Source: JABSSA01 sp039984715 (GTDB lineage: Bacteria > Pseudomonadota > Alphaproteobacteria > Rhodobacterales > Rhodobacteraceae). From it: 64,000 nucleotides of DNA. Position numbers and translations under genes: made by a program. The stretch is from contig JBDWUA010000009.1 in assembly GCA_039984715.1 (NCBI GenBank), positions 62,001 through 126,000 on the forward strand. Direction: 5' to 3'. Every line of letters starts with the position of its first letter. Positions within the stretch are counted from its first letter, which is position 1. The notes under the pieces are model-generated. The model saw only the letters and a list, made by a program, of their open reading frames with translations. It was not told where the DNA came from and ran no database searches. Below are positions 1 to 8,159 of this stretch, one piece after another.

Positions 1-207
1 GGAACCGCACATATCGGATCGATCAAAGCGATGGCCACAGCGGTTATGGTTTTGGGGTCTGCTTTGGGGCCCTTCTTAACGGGCATATTGATCGATTTTG
101 GTGTTGGCCTTGAAACGCAATATATCGGTGTCGCGGTCTACTTTCTGTTCACCACTGCACTGCTGTATCATGGCGTCACGCGTTACTTTGTCGGGCAGAC
201 CGCCTAG
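1..207 (+). CDS. MFS transporter, C-terminal fragment
   Basis: The window opens inside a reading frame that runs 68 codons to a TAG stop. The fragment is strongly hydrophobic, with two membrane segments (about residues 14-33 and 41-59) separated by a short loop, and ends with a short polar tail. This is how the last two helices of a Major Facilitator Superfamily permease look, and the GTAHIGSIKAMATAV stretch fits the start of helix 11. The substrate cannot be inferred because the rest of the gene lies outside. Its stop overlaps the stop of the opposing smr gene by four bases (CTAG). Confidence 0.6.
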   Translation, partial: GTAHIGSIKAMATAVMVLGSALGPFLTGILIDFGVGLETQYIGVAVYFLFTTALLYHGVTRYFVGQTA

Positions 208-794
208 CGATTTCGTTTGAGATAAACGTAATACGCGCCGCCGCCGCCGTGCTTTTGGTGGGCTTGCGTGATTTGCAAAACCGCTTGCGACAATGGGGGC
301 ACCGACAACCATTGTGGCACTTGGTGACGTAAAACTCCGGTTCGAACAGGCATCAAGTCATCACCACGATCTTGTTTGCCTTTTCCTGTTATCACCAAAA
401 CCAGCCGCTTTCTTTGGGAATGCGCGCGCAGAATGAATTGCGCCAATGCCGGATGCGCCCGGTCTTGTGTCATTCCGTGCAGGTCAATCTTGCCCTCTGG
501 TACCAATCGTCCTTGTCGCATCCGACCAAATGTTTTGCGATCCATCCGCAGTGGTGCGTCGTCGACTTGTTTCGAAATTGACGGTGTCAAATCGAACGCG
601 GTGCTGCCTTTGTCATTGCGAATAGCCTTTACCGGAAGGGTGAATTCATTTCGCGCCTCGGGCATCGGTCGTTTGGTGACCGGTTTCGGGTCGATATCCA
701 TTATCGGCTTGTTCGGATTCAGAGGTTCGGCTGTTTTGGCGACTTTGTTCCACAGGGCTTCTTCCTCGGGTCGCAACTTGCGACGGCGGGTCAA
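204..794 (-). CDS. Smr-domain protein (putative DNA endonuclease)
   Basis: This 196-residue protein has a basic, low-complexity N-terminal half and a C-terminal Smr domain (about residues 100-196). The domain hallmarks are visible: KIDLHGMT, then ITGKGK, then the HGGGGAYYVYLKR ending. Smr domains occur at the end of MutS2 and as stand-alone proteins; several nick DNA or act on RNA, and the role of this alphaproteobacterial subfamily is not settled. The start is a TTG that overlaps the mltA stop as TTGA; the next in-frame ATG would remove the conserved N-terminal RRRKLRPEEEALW segment, so TTG is preferred. It is translationally coupled to mltA and the Tim44-like gene upstream. Confidence 0.85.
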   Translation of the reverse strand: MTRRRKLRPEEEALWNKVAKTAEPLNPNKPIMDIDPKPVTKRPMPEARNEFTLPVKAIRNDKGSTAFDLTPSISKQVDDAPLRMDRKTFGRMRQGRLVPEGKIDLHGMTQDRAHPALAQFILRAHSQRKRLVLVITGKGKQDRGDDLMPVRTGVLRHQVPQWLSVPPLSQAVLQITQAHQKHGGGGAYYVYLKRNR

Positions 795-1843
795 GAACCG
801 CCCTCCGGTAACATTGCATAGGCGCGTTGTATCGGCAAAAGAACCAACAACCGGCCCGGGTCTTTCAATTGGCCCGCGCTTCGGCCTGCTTCATCGCCGG
901 TGCCAAAGAACACATCGGCGCGTTGCGATCCCTTGATTGCTGAACCGGTGTCTTGGGCAACCATCAAACGGTTTAAGGGATTTTTGCCCTTTTTCTCGAT
1001 CCAAACCGGCGCGCCAAGAGGGATGAACGCAGGATCAACGGCCACTGTACGCATGGTGGTAATCGATCGGTTCATCGCGCCCAGCGGACCCTTGTCTGAT
1101 GGAACTTTGCTGACCTCGCGGAAGAAAACATAAGATGGGTTGTGGTACAAAAGCTCTTGGCCATCCAACGGGTTGCGTCGCACCCAATTTGCGATGACTT
1201 GCGCGCTGACCTGATGCGGCTGATACGTTCCGCGCCGGACCAGTTCCGCACCAATTGATCGGTAGGGCTGGCCGTTGGCGCCCGCGTATCCAACCCGAAC
1301 GGTTCCGCCTTCATCAAGGCGAATGCGGCCCGATCCCTGAATTTGAAGAAAGAACAGTTCAACCGGATCGTCGATCCACGCGATTTCAAGTCCGCGGCCT
1401 TCCAAGATACCACTTTCCAGCAATTCACGGCGTGACAGCCAAGGTGAATTTGTAATGGCTTCGCTTGGCATTTTGTAAACCGGGTGTCGAAACCGGGCCG
1501 AACGATAACGCGATCCACTTAGTTCCGGTTCGAAATATCCGGTGAACAACGCAGGTGCACCGTCGTCGATCAGAACAGGCCGAAAGAACAATTCGAAAAA
1601 CGCGCGCGCATTTGATTGCTTTTCTGCCAAAGCGCACAGCGATTGCCAGTCAGAGTCTTTGAAATCCTGACAAGTATTGCGAAAAACGCGCAGGGCTGCG
1701 GCGTGATCGTCATCTGCCCAAGATTCCAGTTCTGAAAATTCCAGAACCCGCACCGCTGGTTCAGCGGCGGAATCAGAGCCCGACATGGCCATCACAAGAG
1801 CGCATCCCAGCGCCCTTAAGCGTCTGTGGACACCAACAGCCAA
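791..1843 (-). CDS. mltA: Membrane-bound lytic murein transglycosylase A (MltA)
   Basis: A 350-residue peptidoglycan lytic transglycosylase. It has an N-terminal hydrophobic signal segment (about residues 8-27), the MltA beta-barrel domain with FTGYFEPELSGS and the FFLQIQGSGRI motif, and a C-terminal 3D domain with VAQDTGSAIKG and RADVFFGTG, whose aspartates form the active site in the family. It cleaves the MurNAc-GlcNAc bond to give 1,6-anhydro-muropeptides in the periplasm. The N-terminus does not contain a convincing lipobox. The start shown is a TTG that overlaps the upstream Tim44-like gene by 28 bases; no good Shine-Dalgarno is seen, so the exact start is uncertain, but a shorter start would lose the signal segment. 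Confidence 0.9.
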   Translation of the reverse strand: MAVGVHRRLRALGCALVMAMSGSDSAAEPAVRVLEFSELESWADDDHAAALRVFRNTCQDFKDSDWQSLCALAEKQSNARAFFELFFRPVLIDDGAPALFTGYFEPELSGSRYRSARFRHPVYKMPSEAITNSPWLSRRELLESGILEGRGLEIAWIDDPVELFFLQIQGSGRIRLDEGGTVRVGYAGANGQPYRSIGAELVRRGTYQPHQVSAQVIANWVRRNPLDGQELLYHNPSYVFFREVSKVPSDKGPLGAMNRSITTMRTVAVDPAFIPLGAPVWIEKKGKNPLNRLMVAQDTGSAIKGSQRADVFFGTGDEAGRSAGQLKDPGRLLVLLPIQRAYAMLPEGGS

Positions 1844-2475
1844 TTGGGGTCATCCGATCCCATGATGCGTGCAAATGACCAGGTGTCTTTCTGGCGCTTC
1901 ACATCTGCGTCGCTGCCTTCAATGATATCCCCGGCATTGTCGCGCACAATGGATGTAAGTTCCGCTACAAACCGAATTGAGATTTCGGCTTCTTTTGTGT
2001 CCTCGTCCAGCGTCGCACTGACGACTTTCATTTCACGAACGCCATAAAATTCAGCTTCGATTGACAGACCTTGGTCCTCGCGGGCCGACACAGCGTCCAC
2101 AAAGCTTTCGTAAACGTCTTCGGCCAGAAAGGGCTGAATTTCGGCCAATTCGCCGTTTTCAAAGCCCATCAAAATCATTTCATAAGCGCCGCGCCCGCCC
2201 TGAAGAAAGTCAGCCACGCCAAAGCTTGGCTCAAGACGTTTCATTTCTGCCAGCGCTTTGGCATCATCACTGTCTTCTTTGACGTGATCTGTAATATCCA
2301 GATCAGGCCCGCCCTCGATCACTTCTAGATCGGGACGATTGCGTCGTTCCGTCGAAGCGGTTGGGACTGGAGGTTGTTCAAATCCATCGCGCGTACCTAA
2401 AACATTACGCAAACGCAAAATCAGAAAAACAGCGATCCCGGCCAAAACCAGGAGTTGGATCAAAGGAGAGTTCAT
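1816..2475 (-). CDS. Tim44/TimA-family membrane-anchored protein
   Basis: A 219-residue protein with one N-terminal membrane helix (about residues 4-21), an acidic charged linker, and a C-terminal Tim44-like domain (about residues 75-215) of the NTF2-like fold. Mitochondrial Tim44 tethers the import motor; alphaproteobacterial homologues are thought to be membrane adaptors of unknown client. I chose the ATG at 2475, which has GAGG five bases upstream, over a GTG two codons earlier. It overlaps mltA, and the order Tim44-like, mltA, smr is an operon. It diverges from fxsA with about 105 bp between the starts. Confidence 0.8.
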   Translation of the reverse strand: MNSPLIQLLVLAGIAVFLILRLRNVLGTRDGFEQPPVPTASTERRNRPDLEVIEGGPDLDITDHVKEDSDDAKALAEMKRLEPSFGVADFLQGGRGAYEMILMGFENGELAEIQPFLAEDVYESFVDAVSAREDQGLSIEAEFYGVREMKVVSATLDEDTKEAEISIRFVAELTSIVRDNAGDIIEGSDADVKRQKDTWSFARIMGSDDPNWLLVSTDA

Positions 2476-2580
2476 CAGCACCTCAATTTGCCCGAGGACA
2501 TGGTATCAGGCGTTACCTGTCCCTATTTAGGGGTTGGGGTTGGTCAAGTCCACTGTGCCCCTGAAAAAGGAGATAGCTAA

Positions 2581-3108
2581 ATGTGGCTTTTGGTAGCGTT
2601 TCTTGCTGTACCACTTATTGAAATCGCCCTGTTTATTCAGGTCGGTGGTGCAATTGGTTTGGGTTGGACCCTGCTAATTGTCGTTATTACTGCTGTTTTA
2701 GGCGCATATATGGTGCGAAATCAGGGTGCACAGGTGATGACACAGGTGCGTCAATCGTTTTCAGAAGTCCGTGATCCAAGCGAACCGCTGGCGCATGGCG
2801 CGATGATTCTTTTTGCCGGCGCACTTTTGCTGACCCCTGGATTCTTCACGGATATCTTCGGATTTCTGCTCTTGATTCCAAAATTTCGGTCGTTTGCATT
2901 CACCAATATTCGCAAACGCGTCAAAGTTCAGTCCTTTTCCGCACATAATGCCCAACACGGAGGGCCACAACACGGGTCCCACCACGGGACTCAAAGTGGG
3001 CCTCAACGTCGGAACAGCTCGAATCCGGATGTGATCGATGGGGAATATGAGGACTTGGAAGACAACAATCACGAACGCTCTGGCTCGTCAGGCTGGACAA
3101 AGCATTGA
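2581..3108 (+). CDS. fxsA: FxsA family cytoplasmic membrane protein
   Basis: A 175-residue membrane protein. Residues 1-100 form the FxsA domain, with a hydrophobic N-terminus containing PLIEIALFIQVGG, a second membrane pair around 26-45, and the typical LLLTPGFFTDIFGFLLLIP stretch. The tail (about 115-175) is hydrophilic, with a His/Gly/Gln-rich part (HGGPQHGSHHGTQ) followed by acidic residues. FxsA was named for suppression of F-plasmid exclusion of phage T7; its normal function is unknown. GGAG eight bases upstream supports the ATG. The His-rich tail might bind metal, but that is only inference. Confidence 0.88.
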   Translation: MWLLVAFLAVPLIEIALFIQVGGAIGLGWTLLIVVITAVLGAYMVRNQGAQVMTQVRQSFSEVRDPSEPLAHGAMILFAGALLLTPGFFTDIFGFLLLIPKFRSFAFTNIRKRVKVQSFSAHNAQHGGPQHGSHHGTQSGPQRRNSSNPDVIDGEYEDLEDNNHERSGSSGWTKH

Positions 3109-3164
3109 GGACTGCGTGACAAGCTGGTAGCAGAACTGTAACGAATTTCATTTGGAGTGTTTCA

Positions 3165-3653
3165 ATGGCTGAAGAAGACGCACAACCGCAACAACCACCG
3201 CAACCTCAGATGCGGACCCTCGGGCAATATGTTCGGGACATGTCGTTTGAGAACATCATGGCGCAAAAAGGTGCCAAGAGTGATGTGCAACCAGACGTGC
3301 AGGTTCAGGTAAATCTGGATGCAAAAAAGCGTACTGTTGAAGATCAGTTTGAATCTTCGATCTCGCTGAAGGTTACATCAAAGGCAAAAGACGCGGACGA
3401 CGTTCTGTTTGTTCTGGAAGTCGATTATGTCGGCATTTTCGAGATCAAAAACGTTCCGGAAGAACAGCTGCATCCGTTCCTGTTGATCGAATGCCCGCGC
3501 ATGATCTTCCCGTTCTTGCGCCGTGTTGTCAGCGACGTCACTCGTGACGGTGGCTTCCCGCCGCTGAACCTTGAGAACATCGATTTTGTTTCGTTGTACC
3601 GGAACGAATTGGCAAAACGTCAGGCTGAAAACCCGCAAAAAGCGGACGCCTAA
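3165..3653 (+). CDS. secB: Protein-export chaperone SecB
   Basis: A 162-residue SecB homologue. The cytoplasmic homotetramer holds preproteins unfolded and delivers them to SecA. The family core is seen in VNLDAKKR, the VLEVDYVGIFEI strand, the CPRMIFPFLRRVVSDVTRDGGFPPL stretch (about 110-134) and the C-terminal hydrophobic part. A Gln/Pro-rich N-terminal extension (about 20 residues) is common in Rhodobacterales SecB. GGAG seven bases before the ATG supports the start. Its stop overlaps that of the opposing dnaQ by four bases (CTAA). Confidence 0.96.
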   Translation: MAEEDAQPQQPPQPQMRTLGQYVRDMSFENIMAQKGAKSDVQPDVQVQVNLDAKKRTVEDQFESSISLKVTSKAKDADDVLFVLEVDYVGIFEIKNVPEEQLHPFLLIECPRMIFPFLRRVVSDVTRDGGFPPLNLENIDFVSLYRNELAKRQAENPQKADA

Positions 3654-4333
3654 GTTTTCCAAAGGGCGGTTTCGCCCAGCTTATCGACAAACTCATCATG
3701 CGCGGCCTTTTCGGCCGCGCTTATTCGTTTTGGCAACGGCGTCGCGCGTGGCTTGGGTTTCCATTCGGCCAAGCCATCCGCCCGCTGATTTTGCGAAGCG
3801 GTCGACAAAACAAGACCCGGTTGGCGCCCGCCGGTCAATTCCAGATAAACTTCGGCCAGAATTTCGCTGTCCAGCAACGCGCCGTGAAGCGTGCGTGACG
3901 AGTTATCTATAGAAAACCGTCGACATAACGCATCCAAAGATGCGGGCGATCCGGGAAACCGCTTGCGTGCGATGTCGAGCGTATCAATTGCCTGATCATA
4001 CGGGATCAGGGGAAGTTTCATCCATCCCAATTCGGCGTTGAGGAACTTCATATCAAAGGCCGCGTTGTGAATGACCAGCTTTGCGGTTCCGATGAAATCT
4101 AGAAATTCCTGACCAATGGCTGCGAACTTAGGCTTGTCCCGTAAAAAGTCGTCGCCCAGCCCGTGCACTTCGAACGCCTCTTTCGGCATTGAGCGTTCTG
4201 GATTGATATATTGATGATAGGTGCGACCGGTGGGCATGTGCCCATCCAGCTCAACAGCGCCGATTTCAACAATGCGGTCGCCGCTTTCGGGGTCAAACCC
4301 TGTTGTCTCTGTATCGAGCACGATCTCACGCAT
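3650..4333 (-). CDS. dnaQ: DNA polymerase III epsilon subunit (3'-5' proofreading exonuclease)
   Basis: A 227-residue DEDDh exonuclease. Catalytic residues are in place: D7 and E9 in the DTETTGFD motif (Exo I), D94 in HNAAFD (Exo II), and H150 and D155 in LHGALLDSE (Exo III). In the polymerase III core it removes misincorporated bases. The C-terminal 60 residues, rich in Lys, Arg and Pro, correspond to the region that binds the alpha subunit. It is the last gene of the maf-aroE-coaE-dnaQ run and overlaps coaE by eight bases, which suggests translational coupling. The arrangement coaE-dnaQ close to the origin is common in alphaproteobacteria. Confidence 0.95.
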   Translation of the reverse strand: MREIVLDTETTGFDPESGDRIVEIGAVELDGHMPTGRTYHQYINPERSMPKEAFEVHGLGDDFLRDKPKFAAIGQEFLDFIGTAKLVIHNAAFDMKFLNAELGWMKLPLIPYDQAIDTLDIARKRFPGSPASLDALCRRFSIDNSSRTLHGALLDSEILAEVYLELTGGRQPGLVLSTASQNQRADGLAEWKPKPRATPLPKRISAAEKAAHDEFVDKLGETALWKT

Positions 4334-4916
4334 GCATCCGCTCCCGTATTTCTTCTAGAACAGCTTGGACCTGCTGTCGTGCATGTTCAAGATCATCCGT
4401 GACGATCACAAAATCCGATAGTGCGCATTTCTGATCATTTGGCATCTGTTTGGCGCGAATGTTTTCAAACGTTTCTTGTGACATTGTTCCACGTGCCAAA
4501 ACGCGTTGCGCCTGCGTGTCTGGATCGATGCTGACGCAAACCGTGGCGTCGACGTTTTTGTCACCGCCGGTTTCAAACAGGAGCGGGATGTCGAACACCA
4601 CAATATCTGACGTCGCGTTTTCCAAGAAAGCCGCGCGGTCTTGCCCAACCAATGGATGCACTATCTTTTCAATGTTGGGCAAAGCAGATGCGTCTTGTGC
4701 TATGATCTGTTTCAAAACATCACGAGACACTGCGTTTTCGACTATTGCATTGGGGTAAATCTGACCCAGAGGGCCAACCGCGGCTCCGTTTTTTAAATAA
4801 AGCCGATGAACAGCCGCATCCGCATCCCAGACATCGCATCCTTCTTCGGCAAATAGTGCAGCGGTTGTGGACTTTCCCATACCGATGGATCCGGTCAGCC
4901 CGATCTTGAATATCAT
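4326..4916 (-). CDS. coaE: Dephospho-CoA kinase
   Basis: A 196-residue P-loop kinase catalysing the last step of coenzyme A synthesis, phosphorylation of the ribose 3'-hydroxyl of dephospho-CoA. The P-loop GSIGMGKST sits at residues 10-18, followed by the typical DADAAVHRLY substrate-site segment (about 32-41), HPLVGQDR, and VFDIPLLFETG (about 107-117). Length is normal for the family (about 200). The ATG overlaps the aroE stop as ATGA, so the genes are translationally coupled. Confidence 0.95.
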   Translation of the reverse strand: MIFKIGLTGSIGMGKSTTAALFAEEGCDVWDADAAVHRLYLKNGAAVGPLGQIYPNAIVENAVSRDVLKQIIAQDASALPNIEKIVHPLVGQDRAAFLENATSDIVVFDIPLLFETGGDKNVDATVCVSIDPDTQAQRVLARGTMSQETFENIRAKQMPNDQKCALSDFVIVTDDLEHARQQVQAVLEEIRERMHA

Positions 4917-5743
4917 CTCAGCGCGGCCGCACGTGTCGCGCTGTCGACTTCGGGTCTTCTGCCAAACCAGCGTTCAAAACCCGGAACCGCCTGATGCAAT
5001 AACATGCCAAGGCCATCGACTGTTGTGCATCCTCTTGCTTCGGCTTCGGCCAACAAGGGCGTGCGCAAGGGTGTGTAAACCAAATCGGTGACAACACTAT
5101 CAGACCGCAATCCGTCCAAAGGCACGCGCAATTCCGATTTTCCGACCATACCCAATGATGTTGTGTTCACGACCAAGGCCGCTTCGTCCAGAATATTTCC
5201 GGCCTGAACCCAATCAACCACAGTAACGCGGTTGCCAAATTCATCTGCCACAGCTTCCGAACGCACGCGCGTCCTGTTGGTCAGCAATATTTCGGGCACA
5301 CCGGATTCCAGTAATGACGCAACAACAGCGCGAGATGCACCACCTGCACCAAATACTGCCGCAGGTCCTTTTCCAGGTAACCAATCCGGTGCACCGCTTT
5401 TGAGATTTTCAAGAAACCCATACCCGTCTGTATTGTCCGCGTGTATTTTACCGTCTTTGCGAAAGATCAGCGTGTTCGCCGCGCCAATCAACGTTGCGCG
5501 ATCCGTCACGATGTCTGCGATATCCAGAACGCTTTCCTTGTGTGGAAGCGTGATGTTGACGCCGACAAATCCAGCTTGGGGTAGGGTACGCAGAACATTC
5601 CCGAGATTTTCCGACGACACCTCTAACGGTATATAGTGGCCGGGCAGTCCATAGGTATCCAGCCAATGTTTGTGCAATTGCGGCGACTTTGAATGCCCGA
5701 TGGGATTCCCGATCACGCCCGCAAGTGGGATACGCTGTGTCAT
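4913..5743 (-). CDS. aroE: Shikimate 5-dehydrogenase
   Basis: A 276-residue NADP-dependent enzyme that reduces 3-dehydroshikimate to shikimate in aromatic amino acid synthesis. Visible signatures are GNPIGHSKSPQLHKHW near the N-terminus (shikimate site), NITLPHKE carrying the catalytic lysine (about residue 69), the DNTDGYGF segment, and the NADP-binding AVFGAGGASRAVV Rossmann loop. Length fits the AroE class. It overlaps both maf upstream and coaE downstream by four bases. Confidence 0.95.
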   Translation of the reverse strand: MTQRIPLAGVIGNPIGHSKSPQLHKHWLDTYGLPGHYIPLEVSSENLGNVLRTLPQAGFVGVNITLPHKESVLDIADIVTDRATLIGAANTLIFRKDGKIHADNTDGYGFLENLKSGAPDWLPGKGPAAVFGAGGASRAVVASLLESGVPEILLTNRTRVRSEAVADEFGNRVTVVDWVQAGNILDEAALVVNTTSLGMVGKSELRVPLDGLRSDSVVTDLVYTPLRTPLLAEAEARGCTTVDGLGMLLHQAVPGFERWFGRRPEVDSATRAAALR

Positions 5744-6333
5744 TGCTCAATCACTCCTCGAAGACCAAAAAAGGCCAGAAGCTCCAATAGCGGTAAACCG
5801 AGGACGTGGAAATAGTCCCCGTTAACGGAATGAAACAGGCGAATGCCTTCTTCTTCCAGTTTATATGCACCCACACTGTGTTGAATGCTGTCCCAGTTGC
5901 GCGTCACGTAACCTGACAAAAACGCATCCGAACTTTCGCGCATCCGCAATCGGACATGTCCAACATGTCGCCAGATTGGTTGACCTTCGTGATAGACCAC
6001 AGCCGCCGAAAACAATGCATGTGGTTTACCCCGCATCAAAGTTAACTGTTCCAAAGCGTGGTCTGGGCTGGTCGGTTTGGATAAAAGCTGTCCTTCAAAA
6101 TCCAACACTTGATCGCAGCCCACAACAAACGCATCCGTCCCCGAAATCTTGCGTGCCTTCATTTCGGCCAGCGTATCCGCGATGTCGCGGGGCTTGGCCC
6201 CTTCGGAGACAAGCGATTCCTTTACTGTTTGTTCATCGATTCGAGGCACCTTAGTTTCAAAGGGAACACCCGCGTTTTGCAGCAGCGTCGCCCGGATTTG
6301 CGAACCTGAGGCAAGAATGATGTGGTTTTTCAT
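5740..6333 (-). CDS. maf: Maf-family nucleotide pyrophosphatase
   Basis: A 197-residue Maf protein. These enzymes hydrolyse non-canonical or modified nucleoside triphosphates, and overexpression in some bacteria blocks septation. The LASGSQIRATLLQNAG N-terminus, the KARK segment and the conserved VGCDQVLDFEG motif are present. The start at the MKNH residues is the canonical one, but no Shine-Dalgarno precedes it: a perfect DnaA box (6333-6341) directly abuts the ATG. Translation from a leaderless or very short-leader transcript is possible. It is the first gene of the minus-strand run that faces away from the putative origin. Confidence 0.93.
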   Translation of the reverse strand: MKNHIILASGSQIRATLLQNAGVPFETKVPRIDEQTVKESLVSEGAKPRDIADTLAEMKARKISGTDAFVVGCDQVLDFEGQLLSKPTSPDHALEQLTLMRGKPHALFSAAVVYHEGQPIWRHVGHVRLRMRESSDAFLSGYVTRNWDSIQHSVGAYKLEEEGIRLFHSVNGDYFHVLGLPLLELLAFFGLRGVIEQ

Positions 6334-6341
6334 GTGGATAA
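6333..6341 (-). promoter_or_regulatory. Perfect DnaA box
   Basis: The nonamer reads TGTGGATAA on plus, that is TTATCCACA on minus, an exact match to the DnaA box consensus. It touches the maf start codon (its first base is the last base of the reverse-complemented ATG), so DnaA binding here could also affect maf transcription. Confidence 0.75.
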
Positions 6342-6857
6342 ACCTGTCGATGAACCTGTTGGTTTTGGGGTGCAGGGTTTGTGCGCGATTGTCCGTTTCA
6401 GGGCAACGTCGAAATTCTCATCGTCTTTTCCATAGTTTTACGGGTGATATCCCGCTGTTCACAAGGAAAACTCGTCCTTTGTGGATTGTTAACCTTGTTC
6501 AAAATCATCCACCAATTCATCCACAGGATAGGAGTGTTAATTTTGAAGTAAGTTATTGTTAATCTTAAGAAATATTAATGATTCACAGATGGTCCGTCCT
6601 AACGTTTGTGTTCATCCTAAGGTGTGTGTTTCTGGTCGTATAACTTCGAAATCCACAGGTTTTCGTATCCCTACTTAACTCTTCATTCACTTTATATTTT
6701 CTTTATTATTATATTGGTCTTCAAATATTTGACGGTCTTCGACAGATTGACTCGACCCAGAATGTTCACTAAGCCAACCGGGCATTCCATTCGGAACCTG
6801 CATCAGCCTCTTAGAAACTGTATGAGAAGGTCAGTCCCTTGACCTTGTAGCATTTAT
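6333..6857. other. Putative chromosomal replication origin (oriC), gene-free
   Basis: This 525-bp stretch contains no credible gene. It has a perfect DnaA box at 6333-6341 (TGTGGATAA, minus orientation), a one-mismatch box at 6517-6525 (TCATCCACA) and two-mismatch boxes at 6480-6488, 6505-6513, 6579-6587 and 6649-6657. The part from about 6536 to 6730 is clearly AT-rich and could be the unwinding element. GANTC (CcrM) sites occur at 6580-6584 and 6749-6753. Genes diverge from it on both sides, and parS sites and parAB follow within 3-7 kb, as in other alphaproteobacterial origins. This is inference from sequence and context; no skew was computed. Confidence 0.7.
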
Positions 6858-8129
6858 ATGACCCAAGAACGTCTCAATCTTGCTGATCTGAAAGCCAAGA
6901 GCCCAAAAGACTTGTTGTCGATGGCCGAAGATCTGGAAATCGAAAACGCCTCGACCATGCGAAAAGGCGAAATGATGTTCCAAATTCTGCGCGAACGTGC
7001 GGATGAAGGTTGGGAAATCGCCGGTGATGGTGTTCTAGAAGTGTTGCAGGATGGGTTTGGTTTCTTACGCTCACCCGAAGCAAACTATTTGTCAGGCCCA
7101 GATGACATCTATGTTTCGCCGGATATGATCCGCCAGTATTCATTGCGCACAGGCGACACAATCGAAGGTGCAATCCGCGCGCCCAACGATACAGAGCGTT
7201 ATTTTGGCCTTGTCGACGTTGCAAAGATCAACTTTGAAGATCCAGAAAAAGCACGCCACAAGATTGCTTTTGATAACCTAACACCGCTTTACCCGGATGA
7301 ACGTCTGTCGATGGAACGGCAGGACCCAACAGTCAAAGACCGGTCGTCGCGTATCATTGATTTGGTTTCACCCATAGGGAAAGGCCAACGGTCCTTGATT
7401 GTTGCGCCGCCACGGACTGGTAAAACGGTTCTTTTGCAGAATATCGCGGCGTCAATCGAAGAGAACCATCCAGAATGTTACCTGATCGTTCTTCTTATTG
7501 ATGAACGCCCAGAAGAAGTGACAGACATGCAGCGGTCCGTGAAAGGCGAAGTTATTTCGTCCACGTTTGATGAACCTGCGACCCGTCACGTTGCTGTGTC
7601 GGAAATGGTTATCGAAAAGGCTAAGCGCCTTGTTGAACACAAACGCGACGTTGTCATCCTGTTGGATTCGATCACGCGTCTTGGCCGAGCTTTCAACACG
7701 GTTGTGCCGTCGTCCGGTAAGGTTTTGACAGGTGGTGTTGATGCTAACGCTTTGCAACGTCCTAAGCGTTTCTTTGGTGCGGCTCGGAACATCGAAGAAG
7801 GCGGCAGCCTGACTATTATCGCGACAGCGTTGATCGATACCGGTTCGCGGATGGACGAAGTGATCTTTGAAGAATTCAAAGGGACTGGTAACTCGGAAAT
7901 TATTTTGGATCGTAAGATTGCCGACAAGCGCGTCTTCCCAGCGATCGATATTCTGAAGTCCGGCACTCGGAAAGAAGAGCTGTTGGTCGAGAAGACGGAT
8001 TTGACGAAAACCTTCGTGCTGCGCCGTATTCTGAACCCAATGGGCACCACAGATGCGATCGAGTTCCTGATTTCCAAGCTGAAACAGACCAAGACGAATT
8101 CGGACTTCTTCGATTCAATGAACACGTAA
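6858..8129 (+). CDS. rho: Transcription termination factor Rho
   Basis: A 423-residue Rho, the hexameric RNA-dependent ATPase that ends transcription of untranslated RNA. Present are the N-terminal helical domain (LKAKSPKDLLSMAE), the cold-shock-like RNA-binding domain with DGFGFLRSPEANYL and DDIYVSP (about 60-95), the Walker A motif APPRTGKT (about 181-188), the VLLIDERPEEVTDM Walker B region and the LTGGVDANALQRPKRFFGAARN Q/R-loop segment. Length is typical. Start is an ATG with only weak ribosome-binding sequence. Rho usually autoregulates through its leader; here that leader would lie in or next to the origin region. Confidence 0.97.
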   Translation: MTQERLNLADLKAKSPKDLLSMAEDLEIENASTMRKGEMMFQILRERADEGWEIAGDGVLEVLQDGFGFLRSPEANYLSGPDDIYVSPDMIRQYSLRTGDTIEGAIRAPNDTERYFGLVDVAKINFEDPEKARHKIAFDNLTPLYPDERLSMERQDPTVKDRSSRIIDLVSPIGKGQRSLIVAPPRTGKTVLLQNIAASIEENHPECYLIVLLIDERPEEVTDMQRSVKGEVISSTFDEPATRHVAVSEMVIEKAKRLVEHKRDVVILLDSITRLGRAFNTVVPSSGKVLTGGVDANALQRPKRFFGAARNIEEGGSLTIIATALIDTGSRMDEVIFEEFKGTGNSEIILDRKIADKRVFPAIDILKSGTRKEELLVEKTDLTKTFVLRRILNPMGTTDAIEFLISKLKQTKTNSDFFDSMNT

Positions 8130-8159
8130 CTTATTGTGTGACAACAATGAGTTAGGCTG

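Noticed and set aside
4485..4500. TGTTCCACGTGCCAAA in coaE resembles parS
   Set aside because: Four mismatches to the 16-bp consensus and no palindrome; the two exact sites are in mnmG and rsmG.
6624..6842. A 72-codon frame inside the putative origin
   Set aside because: No ribosome-binding site, AT-driven Phe/Ile/Leu composition, and it lies in the unwinding-type region; a chance frame is more likely.
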